A DNA stretch of 64,000 bases from an uncultured Pelagibacteraceae bacterium. Its GTDB lineage: Bacteria > Pseudomonadota > Alphaproteobacteria > Pelagibacterales > Pelagibacteraceae. How positions within the stretch are numbered: the stretch's first letter is position 1; the number at the start of each line of letters is the position of its first letter. Made by a program: the position numbers and the translations under genes. Positions 26,550 to 36,403 of this stretch are shown here, one piece after another. The notes beneath the pieces were generated by a model that was given only the letters and a program-made list of their open reading frames with translations, had not been told where the DNA came from and made no database searches. The stretch spans positions 124,001 through 188,000 of the forward strand of contig CACDGO010000001.1 in assembly GCA_902552345.1 (NCBI GenBank). The letters are read 5' to 3'.

Positions 26550-29278
26550 TGTCAAAAGATACCTTACAACTTCCCAAGACAGCTTTTTCAATGAAAGCTA
26601 GTTTACCCCTTAAAGAGCCTGAGATCTTGAAGAAATGGGAGAAAGATAAAATTTTTGAAAAGCTCAGAAAAAATTCAAAAGGAAAAGAAAAATTCGTTCT
26701 TCATGATGGCCCACCTTATGCGAATGGCCATATACATATGGGTACAGCGTTAAACAAAATTTTAAAAGACATGATCACTCGTTTTCATCAGATGAATGGA
26801 AAAGACTCTGTTTATGTTCCAGGTTGGGATTGTCATGGTCTCCCAATAGAATGGAAAATAGAAGAACAATACAAAAAAAAGAAAAAGAATAAAGATCAAG
26901 TGCCTATTAAAGATTTTAGGCAAGAGTGTAGAGAATTTGCAAAAAGCTGGATCAATGTTCACATCAAAGAGTTTAAACGATTAGGGGTAGTTGGAGATTT
27001 TGAAAATTATTACTCTACAATGAGTTATGAGGCGGAAGCTCAAATTGTTAGAGAGTTAGGTAAATTTCTTTTAGATGGAAGTTTATATCAAGGCTTTAAA
27101 CCAGTTCTTTGGTCTACTGTTGAAAAAACTGCTTTAGCTGATGCAGAAGTAGAATATTTAGATCATACATCAAATACAATTTATGTTTCATTTAAAGTTA
27201 AGGCGACCGACAAAGATTTTCTTAAAGACTCGAGCATTATAATTTGGACTACTACACCCTGGACCATACCTGCTAATAAAGCATTAGCTTTTAACAGTAA
27301 TATCGAATACGCCGTTTTGGAAATTGACCAGTTAGAGCATTTTAAAAACAAAAGAATCGTAGTTGCAAAAAATCTAATCGAGTCAATTATCAAAGATTGT
27401 GAAATTAAAAACTATAAAGAGTTAAAGGTTTTTAAGGGCGCTGAATTTAGAGGGACAATTTGTAATCATCCATTAGTCAAAATGGATTTTGACTATGATG
27501 TTCCAATGTTGGATGCTAAATTTGTAAATTTAGAGCAGGGAACGGGGATCGTTCATTGCGCTCCAAGCCATGGTCCAGATGATTTTAATTTGTGTTTGAA
27601 AAATAATATACCATCTCTTTACACGGTTGATAACTCAGGCGTTTACACTAAAGAGGTGCCTTATTTTAAAAACACACATGTATTTAAGGCTGACCCGATT
27701 GTTATAGACAAACTAAAAGAACAAAAACAATTACTTAAAAACGATAAACTGAGTCATAGTTATCCTCATTCTTGGAGATCCAAGGCTCCATTAATTTACA
27801 GAGCGACACCTCAATGGTTTATCTCTATGCAAAAAAATAAACTGAGAGATAAAGCTGTTAAAGCGATAAATGAAACTGTCTTTTATCCAAACAAAGGCAA
27901 GGATAGACTTTTATCAATGATTGAAGGAAGACCAGATTGGTGCGTTTCAAGACAACGAGTTTGGGGAGTACCATTACCAATTTTTATTAATAAAAAAACT
28001 AAAGAGCCATTAAGAGATCAAAAAATTATTGATAGAATTGCCTCTATTTATGAAAAGCAAGGTTCCGATTGTTGGTTCACAGATGATGCAAAAATTTTTT
28101 TAGGTGATGACTATGATGATAAAGATTATGATAAACTTAATGATATTGTTGAAGTGTGGTTTGATAGCGGTTCAACACACAGTTTTGTATTAGAGAAAAG
28201 AAAAGATTTAAAATGGCCAGCAGACATGTATCTAGAAGGATCTGACCAACATAGGGGATGGTTTCATTCTTCATTACTAGAGTCTTGTGGAACTAGAGGG
28301 AAAGCGCCATTTAAAAGCATACTATCACATGGTTTTGTTGTGGATGGCAAAGGTATGAAAATGTCTAAATCTATGGGTAACGTTATTTCTCCAGAAGATA
28401 TTTTAAAGAGCTATGGTGCAGATATACTAAGAGTTTGGGCTTCAGCATCTGATTATGCTGAAGATTTAAGAATAGATAAAAATATTTTGGTACAGCACGC
28501 GGAGTCTTATAGAAAAATTCGAAATACTTTTAGATTCATGCTTGGAAATTTAAAAGATAATTTTGAAAAACAAAATTTTGACAGGATTAAATTAAACGAA
28601 TTTGATGAATTAGAGCAGTTTATTTTACATAAGTTATTTTTAATTAATAAATCTGTAGATGAAAATTTGAAAAATTACAATTTTCATAAATTATATAAAG
28701 ATCTACTGAATTTTTGTACTCTAGATCTTTCTTCTTTTTATTTTGATATAAGAAAAGATGTTCTTTATTGCGATAGTATTAATTCAAAAAAAAGAAAAAA
28801 TTGTATAATTGTTTTAAATATAATTTTAGAAAGTTTATTAAAGTGGTTCGCTCCTATTTTAGTTTTTACTGCTGAGGAAATTTATAGTTTAGTCAACAAG
28901 GATAATTCTGAAAGCATTCATGAAAAAAATTTTGTAAAAATTCCAGCTAATTGGAAGAATGATAAGCTTAATGAAAAATGGTCAAGTCTATTTGAAATTA
29001 AACAAGAAGCAAATATTGCAATTGAAGAAAAAAGGACTAAAAAAGAAATTGGATCAAGTTTGGAAGCAGAAATAAAATTAATCTTAAAGAAAGATAAATT
29101 CGAACTTCTCGATAAATTAGATTTAGCAGATTATTTTATCGTTTCAAAAGCAGAAAAAGAATTGTCAAATAATGATGAAATTAAGATTGAAGTAAAAAAA
29201 GCCCAAGGAAATAAATGTGAACGATGTTGGAAAATTTTAGAAAAAAAATGTGAAAGATGCTCTAAAGTTCTCCAGTAA
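26549..29278 (+). CDS. ileS: Isoleucyl-tRNA synthetase
   Basis: This 909-residue class I synthetase carries the HIGH motif as PPYANGHIHMGTA, the large editing insertion (about residues 200-400, with TTTPWTIPANKALA), the KMSKS loop GMKMSKSMGN near residue 610, and a C-terminal zinc-binding region (CERCWKILEKKCERC). It is slightly shorter than the 938-residue E. coli enzyme but complete. It charges tRNA-Ile and edits valine. It sits between ribF and lspA in one operon. Confidence 0.97.
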   Translation: MSKDTLQLPKTAFSMKASLPLKEPEILKKWEKDKIFEKLRKNSKGKEKFVLHDGPPYANGHIHMGTALNKILKDMITRFHQMNGKDSVYVPGWDCHGLPIEWKIEEQYKKKKKNKDQVPIKDFRQECREFAKSWINVHIKEFKRLGVVGDFENYYSTMSYEAEAQIVRELGKFLLDGSLYQGFKPVLWSTVEKTALADAEVEYLDHTSNTIYVSFKVKATDKDFLKDSSIIIWTTTPWTIPANKALAFNSNIEYAVLEIDQLEHFKNKRIVVAKNLIESIIKDCEIKNYKELKVFKGAEFRGTICNHPLVKMDFDYDVPMLDAKFVNLEQGTGIVHCAPSHGPDDFNLCLKNNIPSLYTVDNSGVYTKEVPYFKNTHVFKADPIVIDKLKEQKQLLKNDKLSHSYPHSWRSKAPLIYRATPQWFISMQKNKLRDKAVKAINETVFYPNKGKDRLLSMIEGRPDWCVSRQRVWGVPLPIFINKKTKEPLRDQKIIDRIASIYEKQGSDCWFTDDAKIFLGDDYDDKDYDKLNDIVEVWFDSGSTHSFVLEKRKDLKWPADMYLEGSDQHRGWFHSSLLESCGTRGKAPFKSILSHGFVVDGKGMKMSKSMGNVISPEDILKSYGADILRVWASASDYAEDLRIDKNILVQHAESYRKIRNTFRFMLGNLKDNFEKQNFDRIKLNEFDELEQFILHKLFLINKSVDENLKNYNFHKLYKDLLNFCTLDLSSFYFDIRKDVLYCDSINSKKRKNCIIVLNIILESLLKWFAPILVFTAEEIYSLVNKDNSESIHEKNFVKIPANWKNDKLNEKWSSLFEIKQEANIAIEEKRTKKEIGSSLEAEIKLILKKDKFELLDKLDLADYFIVSKAEKELSNNDEIKIEVKKAQGNKCERCWKILEKKCERCSKVLQ

Positions 29279-29293
29279 AATAGAAAGTCAATT

Positions 29294-29788
29294 TTGATTG
29301 ATCTTAAAGAAATAAAAAACAAAGTGATTAAAAAAGAAAATTTCTATTTTCTTGCAATTATTCTTTTAATTTTTAGTATAGACAGATATTCAAAAATTGA
29401 AATTATTAAAAATTATAGCAACCAAGCTTTTTATTTAAACAGTTTTATAAATTTTGATCTGATTTGGAATACCGGAATAGGATTTGGTATTTTGAGCTCA
29501 ACTTCATCTTTGATTTATAATTTTATCTCATTTTTAATTTTTGGAGTTATAATCTTGTTAGGATATTATTATTTCCAATCAGATAAATACGAAAAATTTA
29601 TATTTTCAATAATTATTGGGGGTGCAATGGGTAATTTCTACGATAGATTTTTTTTTAACGCTGTTCCAGATTTTATTGATTTTCATATAGGAAATTTTCA
29701 TTGGTTTACTTTTAATCTAGCTGATGTTTTTATCACTTTTGGAATTATAGCTTTCTTTATTAAAGGTTTTTTTATAAAAAATAGTTAG
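29294..29788 (+). CDS. lspA: Lipoprotein signal peptidase
   Basis: This 164-residue membrane aspartyl protease removes the signal peptide of prolipoproteins. It starts at TTG 29294, as no ATG is available before the first helix. It has four hydrophobic segments, with the catalytic aspartates in GAMGNFYDRFFFNAVPDFID and NLADVFITFG. It follows ileS by 15 bases. The next gene encodes a lipoprotein and begins immediately after the stop, so substrate and processing enzyme are co-expressed. Confidence 0.93.
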   Translation: MIDLKEIKNKVIKKENFYFLAIILLIFSIDRYSKIEIIKNYSNQAFYLNSFINFDLIWNTGIGFGILSSTSSLIYNFISFLIFGVIILLGYYYFQSDKYEKFIFSIIIGGAMGNFYDRFFFNAVPDFIDFHIGNFHWFTFNLADVFITFGIIAFFIKGFFIKNS

Positions 29789-30094
29789 ATGAAAAATATT
29801 AATTTACTATTGATAATTTTAATTTCTTTGACATCCTGCACAAGTTTTGAAAATGCTGGCAAAGTTCTAAGAAACGAAAAGATAAAAACCACAGATGAAT
29901 TTCTGGTTAAAAAGAGAAAACCTTTAATTTTACCCCCTGACTATGATGTGTTACCAGTTCCTGGAGAAAAAATCTCAAAAGAAATTAGCGAAGATGAAAA
30001 AATAAAAAGAATTCTTAAATCTCCTAAAAAAAAAGAAATAAAAAACAATTCATCTTCTACGGAGCGTTCAATAATTGATAAAATTCGTAAGTGA
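29789..30094 (+). CDS. Small lipoprotein, DUF3035-like
   Basis: This 101-residue protein has a signal peptide ending in a lipobox (LISLTSC, with C17 as the lipid-modified residue). The mature part is charged, with the segment DEFLVKKRKPLILPPDYDVLPVP that I recognise as the core of the DUF3035 family; the rest is lysine-rich and probably disordered. In alphaproteobacteria DUF3035 lipoproteins often follow lspA, as here. The function is unknown; an outer-membrane or periplasmic role is inferred from the lipobox. Its stop overlaps the GTG start of pgi. Confidence 0.8.
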   Translation: MKNINLLLIILISLTSCTSFENAGKVLRNEKIKTTDEFLVKKRKPLILPPDYDVLPVPGEKISKEISEDEKIKRILKSPKKKEIKNNSSSTERSIIDKIRK

Positions 30095-31308
30095 AAAAAA
30101 ATAATCTTATAATAAATAATTTAATAAATGATAGCCCGACTGATTATAGTTTAAAAAAAAAATTATTGAAAAAATTTAATTTAGTAAAAAAAAGCATATT
30201 AAAAAATTTAGATGATAAAAAAAACTTTTATAATGTTTTTAATGAAAATTTTGAACTTGATTTTAAAATTAAAGATTTAAAAAAATTTAAAAAATTTCAG
30301 AATATCGCAATTATTGGTATGGGTGGGTCAATATTAGGATCTGAAGCGATTTATGAGTTTCTAAGTAACATAATTAAAAAAAAATTATATTTTTTTGACA
30401 ACATTGATTCTGAAAAGCTTTCGAATTTTAAAAAAAAAGTAGATTTTAGAAAAACCCTTTTTTTAATTGTGTCAAAGTCAGGTAATACAATTGAAACGTT
30501 GTCAAATTTGTTTCTTTTAAAAATTTTAAAAAAAGATGCTAAGAACATTATTATTATATCTGAGAAAAAAAATAATTTTCTTTATCTTTTATCTAAGTCA
30601 AATAATCTATTTTTTATTGAACATAAAAAATTCATTGGCGGCAGATATTCTGTTTTATCAGAAGTAAGTTTAGTGCCAGCATATTTAATGGGTCTCAATA
30701 TCTCGAATTTTAGAAAAAATTTAAGGAAATATTTAGTGGATAAGAAAAATCGAATTCTTAAGGAAAATACAATTAAATTAGCTCGTCTACTATTAAAAAA
30801 ACGAAATACAAATTTAATTCTTTTAAATTATTCACCACGATTAGAAAAATTGCTATATTGGTACCAACAATTAATCGCAGAAAGCTTAGGTAAGAAAGGA
30901 AAAGGATTTCTACCTGTAATATCAAATGCTCCAAAAGATCATCATAGTCTTTTACAACTTTATTTAGAAGGTCCCAAGGATAAGTTATTTTACATTTTTA
31001 GTTCTAAAGAAAATTCAAAAGACAAAATAAAATTTAAAAAATTTGGTAAGTTAGATTTTCTTGATAATAAAAACCTATCGGAGATTAAAGATGCACAGAG
31101 AATAGCTCTAAGAAATACCTTTAAAAAAAACAAAATACCTTTTGTAGAGTTTAAAATTGAAAAAATTGATGAAGAAGCATTAGGTGAGATATTTTCTTAT
31201 TTTATGTTAGAAACCATAATAATTGGAAATTTAATTGGAATTAACCCTTTTGACCAACAAGCTGTTGAACAGGTAAAAATTTTAACAAAAAAAGAATTAT
31301 CTACTTAA
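30091..31308 (+). CDS. pgi: Glucose-6-phosphate isomerase
   Basis: This 405-residue enzyme, shorter than the 450-550 residue relatives, interconverts glucose-6-phosphate and fructose-6-phosphate. All key parts are present: the phosphate-binding loop SKSGNTIETLSN, GGRYSVLSEVSLVPA, the catalytic glutamate region QLIAESLGKKGKG, the histidine in DHHSLLQLYLEGP, and the C-terminal lysine in NPFDQQAVEQVKILTKK. The GTG start (30091) overlaps the previous stop, and a downstream start would delete nothing essential, so the exact N-terminus is less sure. It overlaps the convergent rsmD by eight bases. Confidence 0.9.
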   Translation: MKKNNLIINNLINDSPTDYSLKKKLLKKFNLVKKSILKNLDDKKNFYNVFNENFELDFKIKDLKKFKKFQNIAIIGMGGSILGSEAIYEFLSNIIKKKLYFFDNIDSEKLSNFKKKVDFRKTLFLIVSKSGNTIETLSNLFLLKILKKDAKNIIIISEKKNNFLYLLSKSNNLFFIEHKKFIGGRYSVLSEVSLVPAYLMGLNISNFRKNLRKYLVDKKNRILKENTIKLARLLLKKRNTNLILLNYSPRLEKLLYWYQQLIAESLGKKGKGFLPVISNAPKDHHSLLQLYLEGPKDKLFYIFSSKENSKDKIKFKKFGKLDFLDNKNLSEIKDAQRIALRNTFKKNKIPFVEFKIEKIDEEALGEIFSYFMLETIIIGNLIGINPFDQQAVEQVKILTKKELST

Positions 31309-31861
31309 ATGTTCCAAATATTATTTTAGATCTTCCATAATTTCTTTTAAACTTAATTTCTATCCAGTTTTCAAGTTCATCATTTGAGCTTTTTTCTCTA
31401 TGAATAACCACTATATGATTTTTATGTATTATATTATTAAGCTTAATACTCTTAAAGTTATTAATAAACTCTTTGTCATTAAATGGTGGATCAAAAAAAA
31501 AAATATTAAATTTATCTTTATTAATTAACTCAAAGCTATCTTCTATCTTTCTATTAATGAGAAAAGCTTCTTTATTGATCATAAAAGTTTTTAAATTTTT
31601 TGCCAATATCTTAGAAACTTCAAAATTTTTTTCAATGAATGTAATTTTTTTTGCACCTCTTGAAAGGCATTCTAAGCCAAACGACCCCATACCTGAATAA
31701 AGATCAAGAACATTAGCATTTTCAATTTTTACATTTATTTTTTTTGAATGATTTAAAATATTAAAAATATTTTCTCTTACGACATCTTTTAGTGGTCTAG
31801 TACCTGAGTCTTTGAGAAATTGAATTTTTTTTCCTCTATATTTACCACTAATAATCCGCAT
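31301..31861 (-). CDS. rsmD: 16S rRNA (guanine-N2-966) methyltransferase
   Basis: This 186-residue Rossmann-fold methyltransferase starts with RIISGKYRGKKIQF, has the RPLKDVVRENIFNIL segment and S-adenosylmethionine motif (VLDLYSGMGSFGLECLSRGA), and the catalytic DPPF motif (FFFDPPFND) of N2-guanine methyltransferases. It modifies 16S rRNA in the 30S head. It is four bases after purD on the same strand, so likely co-transcribed. It is convergent with pgi. Confidence 0.92.
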   Translation of the reverse strand: MRIISGKYRGKKIQFLKDSGTRPLKDVVRENIFNILNHSKKINVKIENANVLDLYSGMGSFGLECLSRGAKKITFIEKNFEVSKILAKNLKTFMINKEAFLINRKIEDSFELINKDKFNIFFFDPPFNDKEFINNFKSIKLNNIIHKNHIVVIHREKSSNDELENWIEIKFKRNYGRSKIIFGTFK

Positions 31862-31865
31862 AATT

Positions 31866-33125
31866 TTAGATAACTTTCCATCCTATGTCTTTTCTGTAAA
31901 ATCCATATTTCCAATTTATTTTTTTTATTAAGGAAATTATTTTTTTTCTAATTTTTTTGAAATTTGAACCTTTAGAGGTAATATTTAATACTCTACCCCC
32001 ATTTGAAAATGTAATTCCATTAATAATTTTAGTTCCTGCGTGATAAACAAAATCATTATTGTTGAGTTTAAGCTTATTCAAATTTTTGATAACTTTATTT
32101 TTTTTATAGTTTCCAGGATAACCTTTAGAACATAAAACAATGGTCATACACTTTTTTTTTTGCCAGCTAATATTCGTATTCTTTAACTTATTACTAATTG
32201 TATTGCGAAAAACTTTTACAATATCTGTTTTCAATCTAGGTATTATTACTTGACATTCAGGATCTCCCATCCTGACGTTGAATTCAATGAGATAAGGTTC
32301 TCCATTTCTAATCATTAAACCAATATATAAAAATCCAACATACGGATTTTTATTTTGTTTTAGGTATCTTAGAGTTGGTTTCACTATTTTATTTATAATT
32401 TTATATTCAATTTTTTTATTTATAATTAAAGCTGGAGAATATGCACCCATTCCACCAGTGTTTGGACCTTTGTCTTTCTCACGCACTCTTTTGTGATCCT
32501 GAGCCGAACCAAAAAATTTGAATGAATTTTTATCCGCTACAATAAAATAACTGGCCTCCTCTCCGTCTAAAAACTCTTCAAGGACTAATTTTTTCGATGA
32601 TTTAAACTTACCTCTAAATATTTCGTTTGAAATTTCTAAAACTTGGTTCTTTGTTTTACAAATTGATACACCTTTACCAGCAGCTAAACCATCTGCTTTA
32701 ACTACAATGGGTAAGTTATTTTTTTTTATAAATCTTATTACTTGGGATCTATTATTACAAATTTTAAAATTTGCTGTAGGAATTTTATTTTTTTTACAAA
32801 GTTTTTTCATAAATGCTTTAGAGCCCTCTAATTTGGATGCATATTTATTTGGACCGAATACACGAATCTTATTTTTATTTAAATAATCTACCAAACCTTT
32901 AACCAACGGCTCTTCAGGTCCAACTACAACTAAATCGATTTGATTTTGCCTTATTATATTTAATACTTTTTTAAAATCCAAAATATCAACTATTATATTT
33001 TTAGCGATTTTTGAAGTACCGGCGTTACCAGGTAGGCATATGATTTTTTTGGTAATCTTAGACTCAAAAATTTTTCGACATATAGCGTGTTCTCTCCCAC
33101 CGCTTCCTATTAAAGCAATATTCAT
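31866..33125 (-). CDS. purD: Phosphoribosylamine-glycine ligase
   Basis: This 419-residue ATP-grasp enzyme performs the second step of purine synthesis, joining phosphoribosylamine with glycine. The start NIALIGSGGREHAIC is typical, followed by GPEEPLVKGLVD, the ATP-grasp KADGLAAGKGVSI loop, FLDGEEASYFIV, and the metal-binding FNVRMGDPECQ. It has many lysine codons, reflecting the AT-rich genome. It is divergent from a small DUF2093 gene with 25 bases between the starts. Its dependence on glycine is a metabolic link with the glycine riboswitch elsewhere in the window. Confidence 0.96.
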   Translation of the reverse strand: MNIALIGSGGREHAICRKIFESKITKKIICLPGNAGTSKIAKNIIVDILDFKKVLNIIRQNQIDLVVVGPEEPLVKGLVDYLNKNKIRVFGPNKYASKLEGSKAFMKKLCKKNKIPTANFKICNNRSQVIRFIKKNNLPIVVKADGLAAGKGVSICKTKNQVLEISNEIFRGKFKSSKKLVLEEFLDGEEASYFIVADKNSFKFFGSAQDHKRVREKDKGPNTGGMGAYSPALIINKKIEYKIINKIVKPTLRYLKQNKNPYVGFLYIGLMIRNGEPYLIEFNVRMGDPECQVIIPRLKTDIVKVFRNTISNKLKNTNISWQKKKCMTIVLCSKGYPGNYKKNKVIKNLNKLKLNNNDFVYHAGTKIINGITFSNGGRVLNITSKGSNFKKIRKKIISLIKKINWKYGFYRKDIGWKVI

Positions 33126-33150
33126 ATTAAATTATATATTGTATAAATTA

Positions 33151-33348
33151 ATGATGGTTAAAAAAAAAGCTAAACTTATTTTTAAACACAATTCTTTTGA
33201 GATTTTAGAAGAAGGAGATCATGTGCTGTGTGCAATTTCTGGAAAAGAAATTAAGTTAAAAGATTTAAATTACTGGAATGTAGACTTGCAAGAAGCTTAT
33301 TTTTCTCCAAAAGAGGTTAAAGAGAGAGTGAAAAATTTAAAGAGATAG
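33151..33348 (+). CDS. DUF2093 family small protein
   Basis: This is about 65 residues from ATG 33151 (or 33154); a longer upstream frame runs back into purD on the other strand and is rejected. The protein reads AKLIFKHNSFEILEEGDHVL, then CAISGKEIKLKDLNYWNVD and EAYFSPKEV, which matches the DUF2093 family of alphaproteobacteria. The function is unknown. It is wedged between purD (divergent) and the lipid A acyltransferase (convergent, two bases away), so it must be transcribed from inside the start of purD or the 25-base gap. Confidence 0.8.
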   Translation: MMVKKKAKLIFKHNSFEILEEGDHVLCAISGKEIKLKDLNYWNVDLQEAYFSPKEVKERVKNLKR

Positions 33349-33350
33349 AT

Positions 33351-34208
33351 TTATTTCCATCGATTATGTGTCCAAATCCATTCATTAGGATTTTTTTTGA
33401 TAAACATTTCTAATATAGAATTTAACTTTACGCTTAAATCTATTTTATCACTATAGGTTGAACTATCAATTTCATCATAAAATTGAATGTTGTAAATACC
33501 ATTTTTCTCTCTTTCTATGAAAACAGGAACTATCGATAAATTAAATTTTAAAGCTAATTGCGCGGGTAAGGTGGTTGTTAAAGCAGGCTTATTAAAAAAA
33601 TTTATTAGCTCTCCTTCACTTACTCTTTGATCTATCATGAGAGCAATACTAAAACCTTTTTTTATATATTCGATCGACTCTTTTACACCACCAATTCCTT
33701 TTTTTATTTGATGTTTGCAGACATATCTCTTTCTTAAATATTCCATGAAAGGATTTAAAAAAAAATTATTTAAAGGTCTATAAATTGCAGCTAAAGGGAT
33801 ATTTTTTTTTGTTATTTCCATAGACATTAATTCAAAGTTAGAGAAGTGTCCTGAAATAAATATTACTGGTTTATTTTTTAAGATGATTTTTTTTAAAACT
33901 TCCTCCCCAAAGATATTAATATGAGTGTTTTTTTTTCTAAAGGATTTTAAAAAGATATACTCAATGAAAGTAAATCCATAATTTTTCCACATATTTGTTA
34001 TAATTTTTTCTCTCTCATAATTATTCAAATTTTTATTAAAAATTTTTAAATTTTTATAAATTATATCTTTTGATTTAAAAAGTGGTCCAAGTTTTGAAAA
34101 AAGAAATGAAAAAACTTTTTTACTAAGATATTTGCCTAATAATTTTCCTATAATAAAAAAAAAGTAAATAATTACAGCTTGTAAAAAATAATTTAAATTT
34201 TTAAGCAT
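33351..34208 (-). CDS. lpxL: Lipid A late acyltransferase (LpxL/HtrB family)
   Basis: This 285-residue membrane-bound acyltransferase has an N-terminal membrane anchor (about residues 5-25), the catalytic HFSNFE motif (SGHFSNFELMS, H(X4)E type), AIYRPLNN, and MIDQRVSEG, all family features. It adds a secondary acyl chain to Kdo2-lipid A. It is the last gene of the ubiA-msbA-waaA-lpxK-lpxL run and overlaps lpxK by eight bases. The precise position acylated cannot be told from sequence. Confidence 0.88.
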   Translation of the reverse strand: MLKNLNYFLQAVIIYFFFIIGKLLGKYLSKKVFSFLFSKLGPLFKSKDIIYKNLKIFNKNLNNYEREKIITNMWKNYGFTFIEYIFLKSFRKKNTHINIFGEEVLKKIILKNKPVIFISGHFSNFELMSMEITKKNIPLAAIYRPLNNFFLNPFMEYLRKRYVCKHQIKKGIGGVKESIEYIKKGFSIALMIDQRVSEGELINFFNKPALTTTLPAQLALKFNLSIVPVFIEREKNGIYNIQFYDEIDSSTYSDKIDLSVKLNSILEMFIKKNPNEWIWTHNRWK

Positions 34209-35130
34209 AGATTGTATTAATTTTTTTCATAAAATTTAATTTATTATCTATTTCTAATTCTACTTTAAGAAATTTTACTTCTTTCAGATCATATTTTTGA
34301 ATTTTATAATAATCTTTTTCTGTAAGTAAAACTTGGCAGTCATTTTTCTTAGCGTCATTTAAAATATTCAAGATTTCAGATTTGCTAAACTGGTAATGAT
34401 CTGGAAAAGCAATAGTTTTATCAATCTTAAATTTATACTCTGAAAGAAGATTAAAAAAGTTTATTGGATTTCCAATTCCTGCAACTGCTATTATTTTTTT
34501 TCTCCTCAATTCTTCAATGTTTTGTGGTTTATATTTTATATAGAAAATAGAAAGTTTACTATTTTCTTTTAATATTTTTCTTTCAAAACGTAAGTTTTTC
34601 TCTCCATTAATTATAATAATTTGTGCATTTTTTATTGATGAAAAATTTTCTCTCAATGGTCCAGCAGGAATTACCCTACCATTTCCAATAAGTTGGTTTT
34701 GGTTAAAGCATAAAATACTTATATCTTTGTTTATTCTATAATCTTGAAAACCGTCATCTAAAATAACTGTGTCAAATTTTTTTTGAACTGCTTCATCAAT
34801 TGCTTTGGACCTTTTTTTATTCAGGATTAAGGAGTTAAAATTATTTTTTATTAATTCGTGTTCATCTTGATGCTCCTTATAAAATTTTTTGACAATAGTA
34901 GGTTTTTTCCCAATATTCTTAAGCTCTTGAGCAAGAAATATAGAAAGAGGAGTCTTGCCCGTTCCTCCTATATAAATATTCCCAATACAAATAATAGGTA
35001 TTTTAAAAGTCAGCTTTTTTATAAAAGTTTTTTTAATAAAAATAATTAATCTTACTAATAAACTAAATGGGATCAATAATATCGAGATAATATTATTTGA
35101 TTCCCAAAAAACTGGTTTGAATAGTTTCAT
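34201..35130 (-). CDS. lpxK: Tetraacyldisaccharide 4'-kinase
   Basis: This 309-residue inner-membrane kinase phosphorylates the 4' position of the lipid A disaccharide. It has an N-terminal hydrophobic segment (LLIPFSLLVRLIIFI), the P-loop IYIGGTGKTPLS, and DTVILDDGFQDY, the conserved metal/ATP-binding aspartates. Its start overlaps the waaA stop by one base. Together with kdsB, waaA, msbA and lpxL it shows that a Kdo-lipid A type envelope is made. Confidence 0.94.
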   Translation of the reverse strand: MKLFKPVFWESNNIISILLIPFSLLVRLIIFIKKTFIKKLTFKIPIICIGNIYIGGTGKTPLSIFLAQELKNIGKKPTIVKKFYKEHQDEHELIKNNFNSLILNKKRSKAIDEAVQKKFDTVILDDGFQDYRINKDISILCFNQNQLIGNGRVIPAGPLRENFSSIKNAQIIIINGEKNLRFERKILKENSKLSIFYIKYKPQNIEELRRKKIIAVAGIGNPINFFNLLSEYKFKIDKTIAFPDHYQFSKSEILNILNDAKKNDCQVLLTEKDYYKIQKYDLKEVKFLKVELEIDNKLNFMKKINTIYA

Positions 35131-36398
35131 TAGATAAAATTATTTATTTTTTGCAGTGTGTTGTTCAATGTTTTCTGTCCTATGTCGTTTAATTTGCTAA
35201 CAAATTCAGGCTCTCTTTCTTTTATTTCTTTCAAATCGTTTTGTAAATTTTGTGCCATTTCTGCAGAACTGTTTATTTGTTTTGAAATTTTATTTTTATC
35301 CAGAATTTCGTAGATTTCTTTAAAATTATAAACGAAAGGACCATGATATATTTTGCAACCAAGCTTTGCTGCTTCAATAGGATTTTGTCCACCGACGTTC
35401 TCTAATTTTTTTATCGTTGATTTTCCTACAAAGACACTTTTCGAATATCTTAAAAACACCGGAAGGTTACCATAATAATTGACAAGAATAATCTCTTTAT
35501 TTTCTAAAATAAGTTCATTCTTATCAAGTACTTGATATGATAAATCTAAATCCATACAAATTTTTTTTATACTACTTATTCTCTGTATATGTCTTGGAGC
35601 AATAATTGTAATTAACCCTTTATAAATATCTCTTAGTTTTAAGTGAACATCTAAACAAAGTTTTTCTTCACTATCATGAGTACTTAATGCAAACCAAAAT
35701 CTTCTTTTACTTAATATCTTTTCATTAGGTTGATTGGTTAATTGATAACTATTATTAGTTGTTAATTTGATATTTCCAAGAAAAAAAATATTCTTCGCTT
35801 TTAGTTTTTCCAAATGATCCTTCGTTTCGTAATTTGAAGATAAACAAAGATCAAAGCAGCTAAAAATTTTTTCCGCAAATCTATGAATTAAAATCCATCT
35901 TTCAAATGTTTTTTTTGTTATTCTGGCATTAATAAGTGATATTGGAATATTACTTTCTTTTGAAGTTAATATTAAATTAGGCCAAATTTCGGAGTCAACT
36001 AAAAAAATTTTATCGGGCCTCCATGATGAAATAAATTTTTTAATCAAGAAATTTGAGTCAATGGGAAAATATCTATGGGATACATTATTTAGTTTTTTTA
36101 GTTCATCTTTTACCACTTGAGCTGAACTTAATGTTACTGTAGTTATTAAAAACTGTAATCTGGGATTAATTTTATTTAAACCGTATAAAATAGGAACTAT
36201 ACTTTTAAGCTCTCCAACACTCGCAGCATGAAACCAAATTAGTTTTGAACCCGTTATTCTTTCAACTTTAAAATGATTATAAAATATTTTTTCCTTATAT
36301 CTGAGTGGATCTTCTTTTTTTAAAATTTTCCTTATAAATATTATTATAACAATTATAGGATACAATAAATTTGAAAGTGCTTTATAAAAAAGAATCAT
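35130..36398 (-). CDS. waaA: Kdo transferase
   Basis: This 422-residue glycosyltransferase of family GT30 transfers Kdo from CMP-Kdo onto lipid IVA. The N-terminal membrane anchor (LLYPIIVIIIFIRKIL) is followed by IWFHAASVGELKS, the classic signature, DSEIWPNLI, and the C-terminal sugar-nucleotide half with STHDSEEKL and GGQNPIEAAKLG. It lies between msbA (five-base gap) and lpxK (one-base overlap). Whether it adds one or two Kdo units cannot be judged. Confidence 0.95.
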   Translation of the reverse strand: MILFYKALSNLLYPIIVIIIFIRKILKKEDPLRYKEKIFYNHFKVERITGSKLIWFHAASVGELKSIVPILYGLNKINPRLQFLITTVTLSSAQVVKDELKKLNNVSHRYFPIDSNFLIKKFISSWRPDKIFLVDSEIWPNLILTSKESNIPISLINARITKKTFERWILIHRFAEKIFSCFDLCLSSNYETKDHLEKLKAKNIFFLGNIKLTTNNSYQLTNQPNEKILSKRRFWFALSTHDSEEKLCLDVHLKLRDIYKGLITIIAPRHIQRISSIKKICMDLDLSYQVLDKNELILENKEIILVNYYGNLPVFLRYSKSVFVGKSTIKKLENVGGQNPIEAAKLGCKIYHGPFVYNFKEIYEILDKNKISKQINSSAEMAQNLQNDLKEIKEREPEFVSKLNDIGQKTLNNTLQKINNFI

Positions 36399-36403
36399 TT
36401 GAT